DNA from: Chitinophaga filiformis | GTDB lineage: Bacteria; Bacteroidota; Bacteroidia; Chitinophagales; Chitinophagaceae | Assembly (NCBI RefSeq): GCF_023100805.1 | Contig: NZ_CP095855.1 | Coordinates: forward strand, 5,001,001-5,065,000 | Length of the DNA stretch: 64,000 bases | Direction of reading: 5' to 3' | Part shown: positions 46,401 through 52,884 of the stretch, piece after piece | How the letters are laid out: each line of letters begins with the position of its first letter | Position numbering within the stretch: position 1 is the stretch's first letter | Made by a program: the position numbers and the translations under genes | The notes under the pieces: generated by a model | Databases searched by the model: none | Seen by the model: only the letters and a program-made list of their open reading frames with translations | Told to the model about the DNA's origin: nothing

Positions 46401-47325
46401 GATCAAAGCTTGGTGTCATATGCTTTATTTTTTTATTAGTTGGAAACGCATTTCTCAGCGTCCATTTATCTACGTTTTTCTTAAGGTAGATCTTCGTTTT
46501 CTTTGACGGCATATCAAAGAGGTCGGGCGATCTGTTGGTCTCCGACTTGCCCAGCCACAGAAAACCACGGTCTGTCAGCGCATAATTAAATATGCTCAGC
46601 ATTTTCTTCTGCAGTACCGGTTGCATGTAAATAAGCACGTTACGGCAGCTGATGAGATGCAGGTTTGCAAAGGGAGGATCTGTCAACATATTGTGACAGG
46701 CAAACACGCATGCATCCCTGATAGTAGCAGATATTTCGTAACCCTGTTCCCTTTCCGTAAAAAATTTCACCAGCCGTGCTGCGGATACACCCGCTACTTG
46801 TGTCTTTGTATAAACGGCTTTGCGCGCTGTGGCAATAACGGCTTCGGAAAGGTCTGTTGCAAAGATCTTCACCTTATTGGAGAAGTGTTCATCTCCTATT
46901 AATTCATACAGACAGATGGCGATGGAATAGGCTTCTTCCCCCGTAGCGCATCCCGCTACCCATATGCGCACCTGCTCTTCCTTATCACGCGCCTGCCTTA
47001 CTACCTGCGGTAGTACATACCTCAACAGGTATTCAAAGCTGCTTTCATCACGGAAAAAGGAAGAGACGTGGATCAGCAGATCCGCATAAACAATATTTTG
47101 TTCGTCTTCATTCTCTTTTATGAACGTAAGATATTCCTCAAACCCCTGGACATTTACAAGCGACATTCTCCGCTGGAGCCTCCTCGTAATAGTGGAAAGC
47201 TTATATTGCAGGAAGTCAACACCCGAAGATTCCGACAGGATCGCTAAAATACTTTTCAATGCAGCATTGGGTGCGGAACCAGATCGCCTCCTGTTCAACT
47301 CACCTTCAGTATGTGTATCCAACAT
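43414..47325 (-). CDS. CheR methyltransferase-PAS-histidine kinase hybrid
   Basis: This 1303-residue protein begins with a CheR domain (about 20-275) with SAM motif GCATGEEAYSIA and SCRNVLIYM. A coiled coil rich in Glu/Leu (about 455-540, NEELQSANEELKSLNEEL) leads to four PAS/PAC units (about 545-1060), then a HisKA domain with FITSHDLQEPLRKI (His near 1078) and an HATPase with NLIGNALKFSG, DNGIGF and GTGIGLALCRKI. No receiver domain follows. Such hybrids sense signals through PAS domains and are usually fused to CheB; here CheB is the separate gene 77 bases upstream. Partners and signal are unknown. Confidence 0.92.
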   Translation of the reverse strand: MLDTHTEGELNRRRSGSAPNAALKSILAILSESSGVDFLQYKLSTITRRLQRRMSLVNVQGFEEYLTFIKENEDEQNIVYADLLIHVSSFFRDESSFEYLLRYVLPQVVRQARDKEEQVRIWVAGCATGEEAYSIAICLYELIGDEHFSNKVKIFATDLSEAVIATARKAVYTKTQVAGVSAARLVKFFTEREQGYEISATIRDACVFACHNMLTDPPFANLHLISCRNVLIYMQPVLQKKMLSIFNYALTDRGFLWLGKSETNRSPDLFDMPSKKTKIYLKKNVDKWTLRNAFPTNKKIKHMTPSFDQERDGNIDAQKAADSIILSMYAPSAVLLNEKFDIIEFRGVTMQFFEHGPGKASLNILKLAHRDLVHSLRSALSHAQSARRNVRKEGLTIATGGTTLNVSFEVVPISNLHESYYLVIFNHQQQQDLNGELTAVRKPEVPETTDEKNLRILQLEKEVQRYKEELRAVAEAYEATNEELQSANEELKSLNEELEVSQEELQVINDELSTRNNDLVERNNQLNNARLYAESIVNTVHESLLILDTNIRVVSANASFYRTFKMERKETEGKLLYELGNKQWNTSELRSLMENLMTSRTPFANYELTYKASANGLRTIKMNGQLITSQDLREELILIAIEDITEVREARERIARKQEIVRTNEERLRLALDGTRTGTWDFNPLSRELLLSDKSRELFGITSTAPMEFDSFIKAIHPADAPAVQARITAALAGKDKGYINIDFRINLADDKVTWISCKAQVFYDENGTAVRVLGVVTDITESKQFEKHLQEVNNKLNFAMQTGRLGSWELEVPTGIMHCNEQFRSNFGLSSQTQLTYEKLLSLILPEDVRRADEALQYALNNRLLYVEEYRVKWPDNSIHWIAATGQGVYDEEGTAKRVIGVALDITERKQAQLHLQQSEAYFRMIADTAPAMIWIAEKDGSFSFFNKAWQKYTGRTHDQNKDNGWYDIMHPEDTDKWKISFSRSSRDRKNFYAEFRLKRYDGTYHWLACSGIPRFNSQDEFVGFIGACTDIDDQKMVEDALERKVRERTIALEDANANLSKRNHELEQFVFITSHDLQEPLRKIRLFADMLESVKPGTSKIDTALYLRKVKQSAIRMSDLIRDLISYSRLELGENAFLPVDLNQIVTNVIEDFELLIRDKNAVIEVDELPVIDAVPLQMNQLFYNLIGNALKFSGTEGDSRVTITSNKISDAELNDLPSLPVGPTYYRIVVADNGIGFNQAYADKLFVIFQRLNQKEKFEGTGIGLALCRKIMDIHNGDIQAFGVEHQGAAFHIIIPETQQ

Positions 47326-47402
47326 GCAAACAGCTTTACTTTATGCCTGGTCGTTTAACCAATACTTTAGAACGGCTAAAGATATGTAAAAAACGAATCA
47401 TC

Positions 47403-48029
47403 TCAATTTACGCTGTTATCGATCTTCAGGTGCCTTAACAGGAAACGTGCAATGTCTGCCGGTGGCAGGATCGCATGCGGGTCGTCCTTGTTAATAGCGC
47501 CCTGCGGCAGGATATTAAAATCGGTCGTATCCGGGTCCTGGACAATGACCAGCCCATGATAATCCTCAATTACTTTAATACCTTCAATACCATCATTGCC
47601 CATACCTGACAATATCACCCCGATGCCATTTTCCCGGTAGGCTTTCGCCATGGACTTAAAGAAAATGTCGATCGACTTGTTAATGACCTCCCTGGAATAA
47701 CGCCGCCGCACTTTCAAATAACCGTCTTCCACAATCATCATCCTGTCTTCCGCAAGTACATAGACATGATCTGTTTCCAGTTTTATATCGTCTTCTACCT
47801 TATGTACCGGCATATTCGTAAACTTTTCTAAAATAGAGCTGAATCTACTCCTATGCTCCCTGCTAAGGTGGGGAATCACGACAAATGCAGCACCTGTTTT
47901 TTCCACAACCTGTTGAAAAAACGCACATGTCGGTTCCAGGCCACCGGCGGAACAGCCGATTCCGATACAAAACAATGGCTGTTGCCTGCCTACGTGCATA
48001 AGATATGGTTTAAAACACAGATCATTCAA
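47403..48029 (-). CDS. CheB-type protein-glutamate methylesterase
   Basis: The 208-residue protein is a stand-alone CheB catalytic domain without a receiver. The triad is visible: S27 in IGCSAGG, H54 in VIPHLSREH and D146 in GMGNDGIEG. It probably removes methyl or amide groups from a partner, or acts with the CheR-kinase encoded just downstream on the same strand. In many Bacteroidota these are one polypeptide, so here the fused protein appears split into two genes. A near -7 box (GATATTTG, 48043-48050) lies upstream. Confidence 0.9.
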   Translation of the reverse strand: MNDLCFKPYLMHVGRQQPLFCIGIGCSAGGLEPTCAFFQQVVEKTGAAFVVIPHLSREHRSRFSSILEKFTNMPVHKVEDDIKLETDHVYVLAEDRMMIVEDGYLKVRRRYSREVINKSIDIFFKSMAKAYRENGIGVILSGMGNDGIEGIKVIEDYHGLVIVQDPDTTDFNILPQGAINKDDPHAILPPADIARFLLRHLKIDNSVN

Positions 48030-48102
48030 AAAGCAACCTCGTCAAATATCAGGCCACCGGAATATCGGGAACCGGTTCCGGAAGCCGGGATACAATGTGT
48101 TC

Positions 48103-48144
48103 AAATAAAAAGAGGCTGTACCATACTCTTATGATACAGCCTCT
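48103..48144 (-). terminator. Rho-independent terminator of the scramblase-like gene
   Basis: AGAGGCTGTA/TACAGCCTCT arms, extended by a CATA/TATG helix, followed on the minus strand by TTTTTATTT. The hairpin starts 17 bases past the stop. Confidence 0.88.
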
Positions 48145-48160
48145 CACACATTATTTTTTG

Positions 48161-48763
48161 TTACTTGGATTCCTTCAGCACCATATCAATAGTGATAGCC
48201 CCCGCTACGATCGCCATCTTATTGATATCTTCCGGGCACTCCTTCGCTATGGTAACGCGGTATTTATCTGCCGTAGTGAATACTTCCTTGAAAGCGCCTG
48301 CCCATTTCTTGGTGATAGCGCCCAATTCCCTTTCAGCAGTATCCACGATCTTGAAATTCCAGGCTTTCCAGTCGCCCTTGATCTCTGCCAGCACAGCGCC
48401 ATTGGCATCCAGGATGTGGAACAGTGGTTTCATAAATTTGAACTTCTGTTTGATGCCGCCTACTACAACACCGTTCATGTCGCGGATCTCAATCTTCGAC
48501 ATCCAGAATGTCCAGCCACGGTGAATAGAAGCTACCACCTGCTCATTTGTATCCACTATATTCAGTGTGAACGGGAAGATCCTTTTATCCAGCAGGAGCC
48601 GCAGGAATTTATGCAACAGGGGCACTTCCTGGCGGATGTTCCCGATCTGCTGACCATCCTGGTTAAATACTTTATATGCATTCGCAAATTTCAACAAGCC
48701 CACCTTCTCGTCAATAAAATAATCATCACAGTGGAAGAATTCAGGTAATTTGGTTTGTCCCAT
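48161..48763 (-). CDS. Phospholipid scramblase/LURP-one-like protein
   Basis: The 200-residue protein has a tubby-like beta-barrel: repeated strands of the form YKVFNQDGQQIGNIRQ, FTLNIVDTNEQVVASIHR and FHILDANGAVLAEIKGDW are typical of scramblase-related/LURP-one proteins. A hydrophobic segment near the C-terminus (INKMAIVAGAITIDMVL) is the usual buried helix. The bacterial function is unknown. It has its own promoter (perfect TATATTTG, 48798-48805) and terminator, so it is a single-gene unit. Confidence 0.8.
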   Translation of the reverse strand: MGQTKLPEFFHCDDYFIDEKVGLLKFANAYKVFNQDGQQIGNIRQEVPLLHKFLRLLLDKRIFPFTLNIVDTNEQVVASIHRGWTFWMSKIEIRDMNGVVVGGIKQKFKFMKPLFHILDANGAVLAEIKGDWKAWNFKIVDTAERELGAITKKWAGAFKEVFTTADKYRVTIAKECPEDINKMAIVAGAITIDMVLKESK

Positions 48764-48797
48764 GAGGTTTTATCAGGTTGTGGTTATAGAATGGGCA

Positions 48798-48805
48798 CAA
48801 ATATA
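48798..48805 (-). promoter_or_regulatory. -7 promoter box of the scramblase-like gene
   Basis: TATATTTG on the minus strand matches TAnnTTTG exactly, 34 bases before the ATG at 48763. A second, overlapping AATATTTG lies 9 bases further upstream. Confidence 0.55.
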
Positions 48806-48913
48806 TACAAATATTCATGAATATCAGGATGTTTTGCTATTTTTCCTGCCTGGTTTTCAAACAATACCGACAATCCCTTAACTTGCAGGGCATCGCCATT
48901 CATGTTAACGTAT

Positions 48914-49048
48914 ATGGAACAACAAACTACACCTCCTCCCAGGAAGAATTTTGTTAAATGGATCAAGCGTATTGGCTTCTGGGGTTTCATCTTCTTCCTG
49001 CTCAAAGGCCTTCTGTGGCTCGCTTTGGGTTACTACGTCCTTAAATAA
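48914..49048 (+). CDS. 44-residue membrane protein
   Basis: A short plus-strand gene: ATG at 48914, TAA at 49046-49048. The product has a polar, basic N-terminus (MEQQTTPPPRKNFVKWIKR) and one membrane helix (about 20-42, IGFWGFIFFLLKGLLWLAL). The positive-inside pattern and clean length support a real single-pass inner-membrane protein; similar tiny proteins are common in Chitinophagaceae by my recollection. It converges with the CocE-type hydrolase, whose stop is 26 bases away. Function unknown. Confidence 0.6.
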   Translation: MEQQTTPPPRKNFVKWIKRIGFWGFIFFLLKGLLWLALGYYVLK

Positions 49049-49074
49049 CTGGCACTCATGATAAGTATAACCCG

Positions 49075-50796
49075 CTACATGACAGGTACACTGAAATAGG
49101 ACTCAGGATAAAATTTCAGTTCCTGCAGTAATGTATCCAGCAGGGTCTGTTGACTCACATCCTTTGCGGCCCCGTAATTCTTTTGCCAGTACAGGTTTGA
49201 CGCAGGGCTGATGGTCATCACGATACGACTGCCCTTTTTCAGCTGTTTACAGATCCAGGGAGTATCATCCAGTGTGATGTGATGTACTTCATGTTCCTTC
49301 CAGTAAACAGGTGTTGTTTTATCGATACTTAAAGACAAGCGTTGCACAGTATGCGATAGCGGCCATTTTTTCCCTTCCGCATCAATTTCCCACCAACTGA
49401 TCATGATATCTGCATCGGGCGTACCTGACGACAACCAAAGATCGGCGGTAACCGATCCGTTCATGATCATATCCTCTTTCAAAGGCGCGGTACTGAAAGT
49501 GAGCAGGTATTTCTTTCTGAAAACGGCTTCAGAGATGATGGAACTGGCGCCGTCATAGATCAGGATCGTATCGTCAACAGGATCTGCAGCATCATAAGAG
49601 AATACCAGCGGCCTACCATTTCTTTTCTTTGTGTGTAAAGTCTCACCCGACTTCGCGGGCAAATAGAACGAGAGGGTGTCCCTGTTCATTTTCTCTATCG
49701 AAGGAAAATAATGCCACTTGTTCTCTCCCATCGCAAATACCGCGATCCTGTCCTGCAGGAATGCAGGTTTCTTCCCCCCTTTCAGCGTGTAGCTGAACCA
49801 GTCCAGCACCAGCTGCCGCTGATCCACCATGGCCACCGTATCGATATGGTAAGGTGGAATAAAATTCCTCCGCGGCCCACCCTGTCCGCCGGCATGGTCA
49901 AAGGGCCCGATAAAAAGATAGTGCCGGTTCACCCCATCCTTAGGGCCATACCGGTTATGCATATTGTAATAATGCATAGCGCCCCGCTGATCGTCGTCAA
50001 AGAAACCGGTAGTGGTCAGGATGGGAATACCGATCCGCGAGAACTCCTCTGCTGTAGGCGTCATCCTTTGCCAGAAGTCGTCGTATCCGGGATGCGTGAT
50101 CCAGCGCTGAAAAACTGTATCCATACCGCTGCCCTCCAGGGAGTCCAGTTTATTGAACGGCAGTCCCCGCAAGAGGTACTCCGTATTAAGATCCTTCCAT
50201 TTCTGCTGATTTGTGAACGTAGCCATGTCCATGTAACGGTTATTCCTCACCAGCTTCAGCCATTGCAGGCAATAGGTCAGAAATATACCTCCGGGATTAG
50301 GGTAATCAATACCCGGCCCTACCGCCACCTGTGGTACAATGGTCTTCAGCGCAGGATGTACCTTTTTCATCGCAGCCCATTGTGCAAATCCCAGGTAAGA
50401 GCCGCCGTACATACCTACCTTCCCGTTACACCAGGCCTGTTTACTGACCCAGTCGATGATCTCGTAATTATCTGCCGCGTCATTCTCCAAAGGATAAAAA
50501 CTTCCCCCCGAATGGAGCTTTCCCCGGTTATACACAAAAACGCCTGCATAGCCGCTATCTGCCACGAACTGTGCCCGGGCAGTATCATTGCCCATCGGGT
50601 AACAACTGATCCTTAAAACAGCCGGTAAAGGCCATTTAGCATCCTTCTGGTACACCAGCATACAGCTCAGTATCGTACCATCCTTTAAAGGGACCTGTAA
50701 ACTGCTGTCAGTGATATACTGCTTCGTTTGTGCGGAAAGTGGGCTACAAGGAAAGATAAAAAGGGTTAAGGAGATGAACAGCAAACATTTACGCAT
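49075..50796 (-). CDS. CocE/NonD-family hydrolase (S15-type)
   Basis: This 573-residue exported enzyme has a signal peptide (1-22) and an alpha/beta-hydrolase core. The nucleophile is S133 in GMYGGSYLGFA, and a C-terminal jelly-roll (about 400-573) with IMNGSVTADLWLSS is typical of the CocE/X-Pro dipeptidyl peptidase group. Members hydrolyse acylated amino acids, peptides or esters; the substrate is unknown. It lies downstream of the IS element with about 130 bases between, so its promoter must be in the gap at 50797-50930 or in the IS end. Confidence 0.88.
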   Translation of the reverse strand: MRKCLLFISLTLFIFPCSPLSAQTKQYITDSSLQVPLKDGTILSCMLVYQKDAKWPLPAVLRISCYPMGNDTARAQFVADSGYAGVFVYNRGKLHSGGSFYPLENDAADNYEIIDWVSKQAWCNGKVGMYGGSYLGFAQWAAMKKVHPALKTIVPQVAVGPGIDYPNPGGIFLTYCLQWLKLVRNNRYMDMATFTNQQKWKDLNTEYLLRGLPFNKLDSLEGSGMDTVFQRWITHPGYDDFWQRMTPTAEEFSRIGIPILTTTGFFDDDQRGAMHYYNMHNRYGPKDGVNRHYLFIGPFDHAGGQGGPRRNFIPPYHIDTVAMVDQRQLVLDWFSYTLKGGKKPAFLQDRIAVFAMGENKWHYFPSIEKMNRDTLSFYLPAKSGETLHTKKRNGRPLVFSYDAADPVDDTILIYDGASSIISEAVFRKKYLLTFSTAPLKEDMIMNGSVTADLWLSSGTPDADIMISWWEIDAEGKKWPLSHTVQRLSLSIDKTTPVYWKEHEVHHITLDDTPWICKQLKKGSRIVMTISPASNLYWQKNYGAAKDVSQQTLLDTLLQELKFYPESYFSVPVM

Positions 50797-51020
50797 AGCT
50801 TAGATTTGGTTGAATCAAGGGAGTAGGTTTCCCCGATTTCAATATAGTGAAAAGATAATACAAAAAGCAAGGAAGCGGTCTTTTTTTGGGGTGCTGATTG
50901 GGGATACAAATACCGCTTTGATTGTCTTATCCTGGTATAGGTTTACACTTTTGGTGAGATAATCCGTTTGAATTTTACAATATTAAAAGATAATCCTAAA
51001 AAGGTTGTTTTCTTTAGATT

Positions 51021-51932
51021 TTAGTCCTGGATCAGGTTGACAGTATCTGCTGTTAATCCTGATTTTGGACCATCTTTTTTCTTGGTTCGCCATCTCCTTA
51101 CTAATTCCCCTTGTTTTGTATGTGCCTGATTCGGAGTCAGATAGTCGCAGCTTGTATGAGGCCTTTGTTCATTGTAGATGCGGATAGTCTCTGCTACTAT
51201 AGCAGCCGCGGCTTCATAGTTTTTAAATAACCGGTCCAGGCCAAATTCTAACTTTAATATTCCATTTACTCGCTCAGCAATGGCATTTTCATACGGGTTG
51301 CCCTTCTCGGCCATACTAATGCCGACGTGACTATCATTAAGTAATTCTATGTAGTTTTTACTACAATATTGTGACCCTCTGTCAGAGTGGTGAATCAGGC
51401 TATATTTGATGGGATTCTTTATATCCGATAAAGCCATTTTTAAGGCCTCAATAGGCCCTTCGGCCTCCAGTGATGGATGTAAGCAATAACCGACGATTTT
51501 TCTTGAATAAGCATCAGTTATCAGGCTCAAATAACAGAACCGGGAGCCTACCAAAGGAAGGTAAGTAATATCACTAACCCACACCTGGTTAGCCTGACTA
51601 AGCTTCAGCTCTTTAATCAGATTAGGATATTTTTTGAAGGGATGATTAGAATCGGTAGTCCGTATTTTCTTACGTTTTCTTTTACGGACAAGCATTCCAT
51701 TTTCAGCCAACAGATTGAAAAATCGATCCCTGCCTAATTTAATTTTATGATGTTGAAGAGTTTGTGAAAGCATTCTATGAAGTTTTCTGGCGCCCAGTCG
51801 CTTTTGTGAAGCTCTGATTTGCTCCGCTTTGTCAAGAACGATGGCCATTTCCAGGCCAAATTGATGATCGCTGTTTTTCCGCTTATAAAAAGCTTGTCTG
51901 CTTTTACCAAACAGTCCGCAAACATTACCCAA
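51021..51932 (-). CDS. IS3-family transposase OrfB (rve integrase)
   Basis: The 303-residue part encodes an HTH_21-like region (about 35-95) and the integrase core with the DDE triad: D121 (WVSDITYL), D184 (HHSDRGSQY) and E220 (NAIAERVNG), with 35 residues between the last two, as usual. The apparent start is a TTG; in practice the frame is open upstream to the slippage site at 51983-51990, giving an OrfAB fusion whose linker reads AWYQAVCRVKEHYPDKD. Confidence 0.93.
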   Translation of the reverse strand: MGNVCGLFGKSRQAFYKRKNSDHQFGLEMAIVLDKAEQIRASQKRLGARKLHRMLSQTLQHHKIKLGRDRFFNLLAENGMLVRKRKRKKIRTTDSNHPFKKYPNLIKELKLSQANQVWVSDITYLPLVGSRFCYLSLITDAYSRKIVGYCLHPSLEAEGPIEALKMALSDIKNPIKYSLIHHSDRGSQYCSKNYIELLNDSHVGISMAEKGNPYENAIAERVNGILKLEFGLDRLFKNYEAAAAIVAETIRIYNEQRPHTSCDYLTPNQAHTKQGELVRRWRTKKKDGPKSGLTADTVNLIQD

Positions 51933-51955
51933 ATCCTTGTCCGGATAATGTTCTT

Positions 51956-52372
51956 TTACTCTGCAGACGGCTTGGTACCAGGCTTTTTTTGGATCTCAAT
52001 ATTAAATTGTTCTTCAGCAACTTCGATCATTGTCTGAAAAGCAAATGCCTTTAAATTGGCATGTTCCAGCTTTTTACGGAGTTCTTCATTTTGCTTTCTT
52101 AAAGCATCAAACTCCTTTTTTTCCTGTTCTGTCATGGCCGTAGATATTATGGGTTTTTCCAAAGTCGTTTGCCTAAGTTCGGAAGAAAAAAGAGAGTACC
52201 AATAAGCTATTTGTGGTTTAGTGATCTTATAACGAGCTGCGACCTGGCTCATGCTTTGGTCTCCGGCCATGTAATCGGCTACGACTTTGTTCATGAACGA
52301 CTGCTCATATTGGAACTGTGGTCCCAGGCGTCCCTTGCGTCCACCTTTGTTCTGATTGTTTGAATTTTGCAT
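51956..52372 (-). CDS. IS3-family OrfA (DNA-binding)
   Basis: The 138-residue protein has an N-terminal helix-turn-helix (about 28-60, SMSQVAARYKITKPQIAYWY) and a C-terminal leucine-rich coiled coil (about 80-115, MTEQEKKEFDALRKQNEELR) that mediates multimerisation in the family. It ends 24 codons after... the slippage site near its 3' end, so most ribosomes make OrfA and a fraction shift -1 into OrfB. Confidence 0.9.
   Translation of the reverse strand: MQNSNNQNKGGRKGRLGPQFQYEQSFMNKVVADYMAGDQSMSQVAARYKITKPQIAYWYSLFSSELRQTTLEKPIISTAMTEQEKKEFDALRKQNEELRKKLEHANLKAFAFQTMIEVAEEQFNIEIQKKPGTKPSAE
51983..51990 (-). other. Programmed -1 frameshift heptamer A AAA AAG
   Basis: On the minus strand the orfA codons CAA AAA AAG contain the classic A AAA AAG slippery heptamer. 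A -1 shift there enters the orfB frame with no stop between. Confidence 0.85.
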
Positions 52373-52413
52373 GTTTTACACTTTTTAAGGTGTAAACCTA
52401 TTTCAGGACCTGA

Positions 52414-52505
52414 CAGATACCGCTTTGATACCGCTAATCTTACGTTAATCTTACGTCCGTGAACGTAAGATTAACGTAAGATTAGCGGTATCAAAGCGGT
52501 ATCTG
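52414..52505. repeat. Perfect palindrome with 43-base arms
   Basis: Arms 52414-52456 and 52463-52505 are exact reverse complements around the six-base loop CCGTGA. Each arm contains two CTTACGT/ACGTAAG cores plus two ATACCGCT units. It abuts the right end of the IS element (six bases away). A fragment of the arm, ATACCGCTTTGAT, recurs at 50910-50922 left of the IS. Confidence 0.95.
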
Positions 52506-52668
52506 GACGGTAAAAAAGCGGCAAAAAGTCCTTCCATTTTCGCTTTAATACACCGCTTGTCAAATGCGCCTGATTGGGTGTCAAATCAATACGGGAAAAG
52601 CACTAAAATGTTCGGCATCCGTCTTAGTCTAAACGTTATTCTGTTACACAGCGGGCAATATCTTCTGA

Positions 52669-52849
52669 GGCCGCGCATAAGTAGCAACGGTTTCAGATGG
52701 GAATCGCCGGCCTTAGTTGTTCGAAGCATGTTCATAGGATTGACAGGAGTTTCATGCTTATTCAACAGCCCACACGATTCTTAAAGCCTGATAGCACGCA
52801 GCTTCGAAGAACTACAGCCAGAGATCCCTTACTGAAACCGGGCTACTTA
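52669..52849 (+). repeat. Inverted-repeat element C
   Basis: About 181 bp, arms TAAGTAGCAACGGTTTCAG and the complement of TAAGTAGCCCGGTTTCAGTA. The centre has ATAGGATTGACAGGAG. It matches element D in reverse orientation along the full length. It fills most of the gap downstream of the second SusD gene. Confidence 0.85.
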
Positions 52850-52884
52850 GCGCTAAGCGCCCCCTGTTACATTCATCTATCGTA

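Larger units (their letters stand above)
50930..52408 (-). mobile_element. IS3-family insertion sequence
   Basis: A 1.48-kb element with two overlapping frames and terminal inverted repeats: left end TCCTGGTATAGGTTTACACTT, right end complementary TCCTGAAATAGGTTTACACC, sharing TCCTG and ATAGGTTTACAC. Ends counted from the TG dinucleotide give 50933-52405. Flanking bases show no clear 3-4 bp target duplication. Both frames are intact, so the element may be active. Confidence 0.93.

Noticed and set aside
35327..52849. TTGACA core of the elements read as a sigma-70 -35 box
   Set aside because: Bacteroidota housekeeping promoters use TTG at -33 with TAnnTTTG at -7, and no TAnnTTTG lies at the right distance from the cores.
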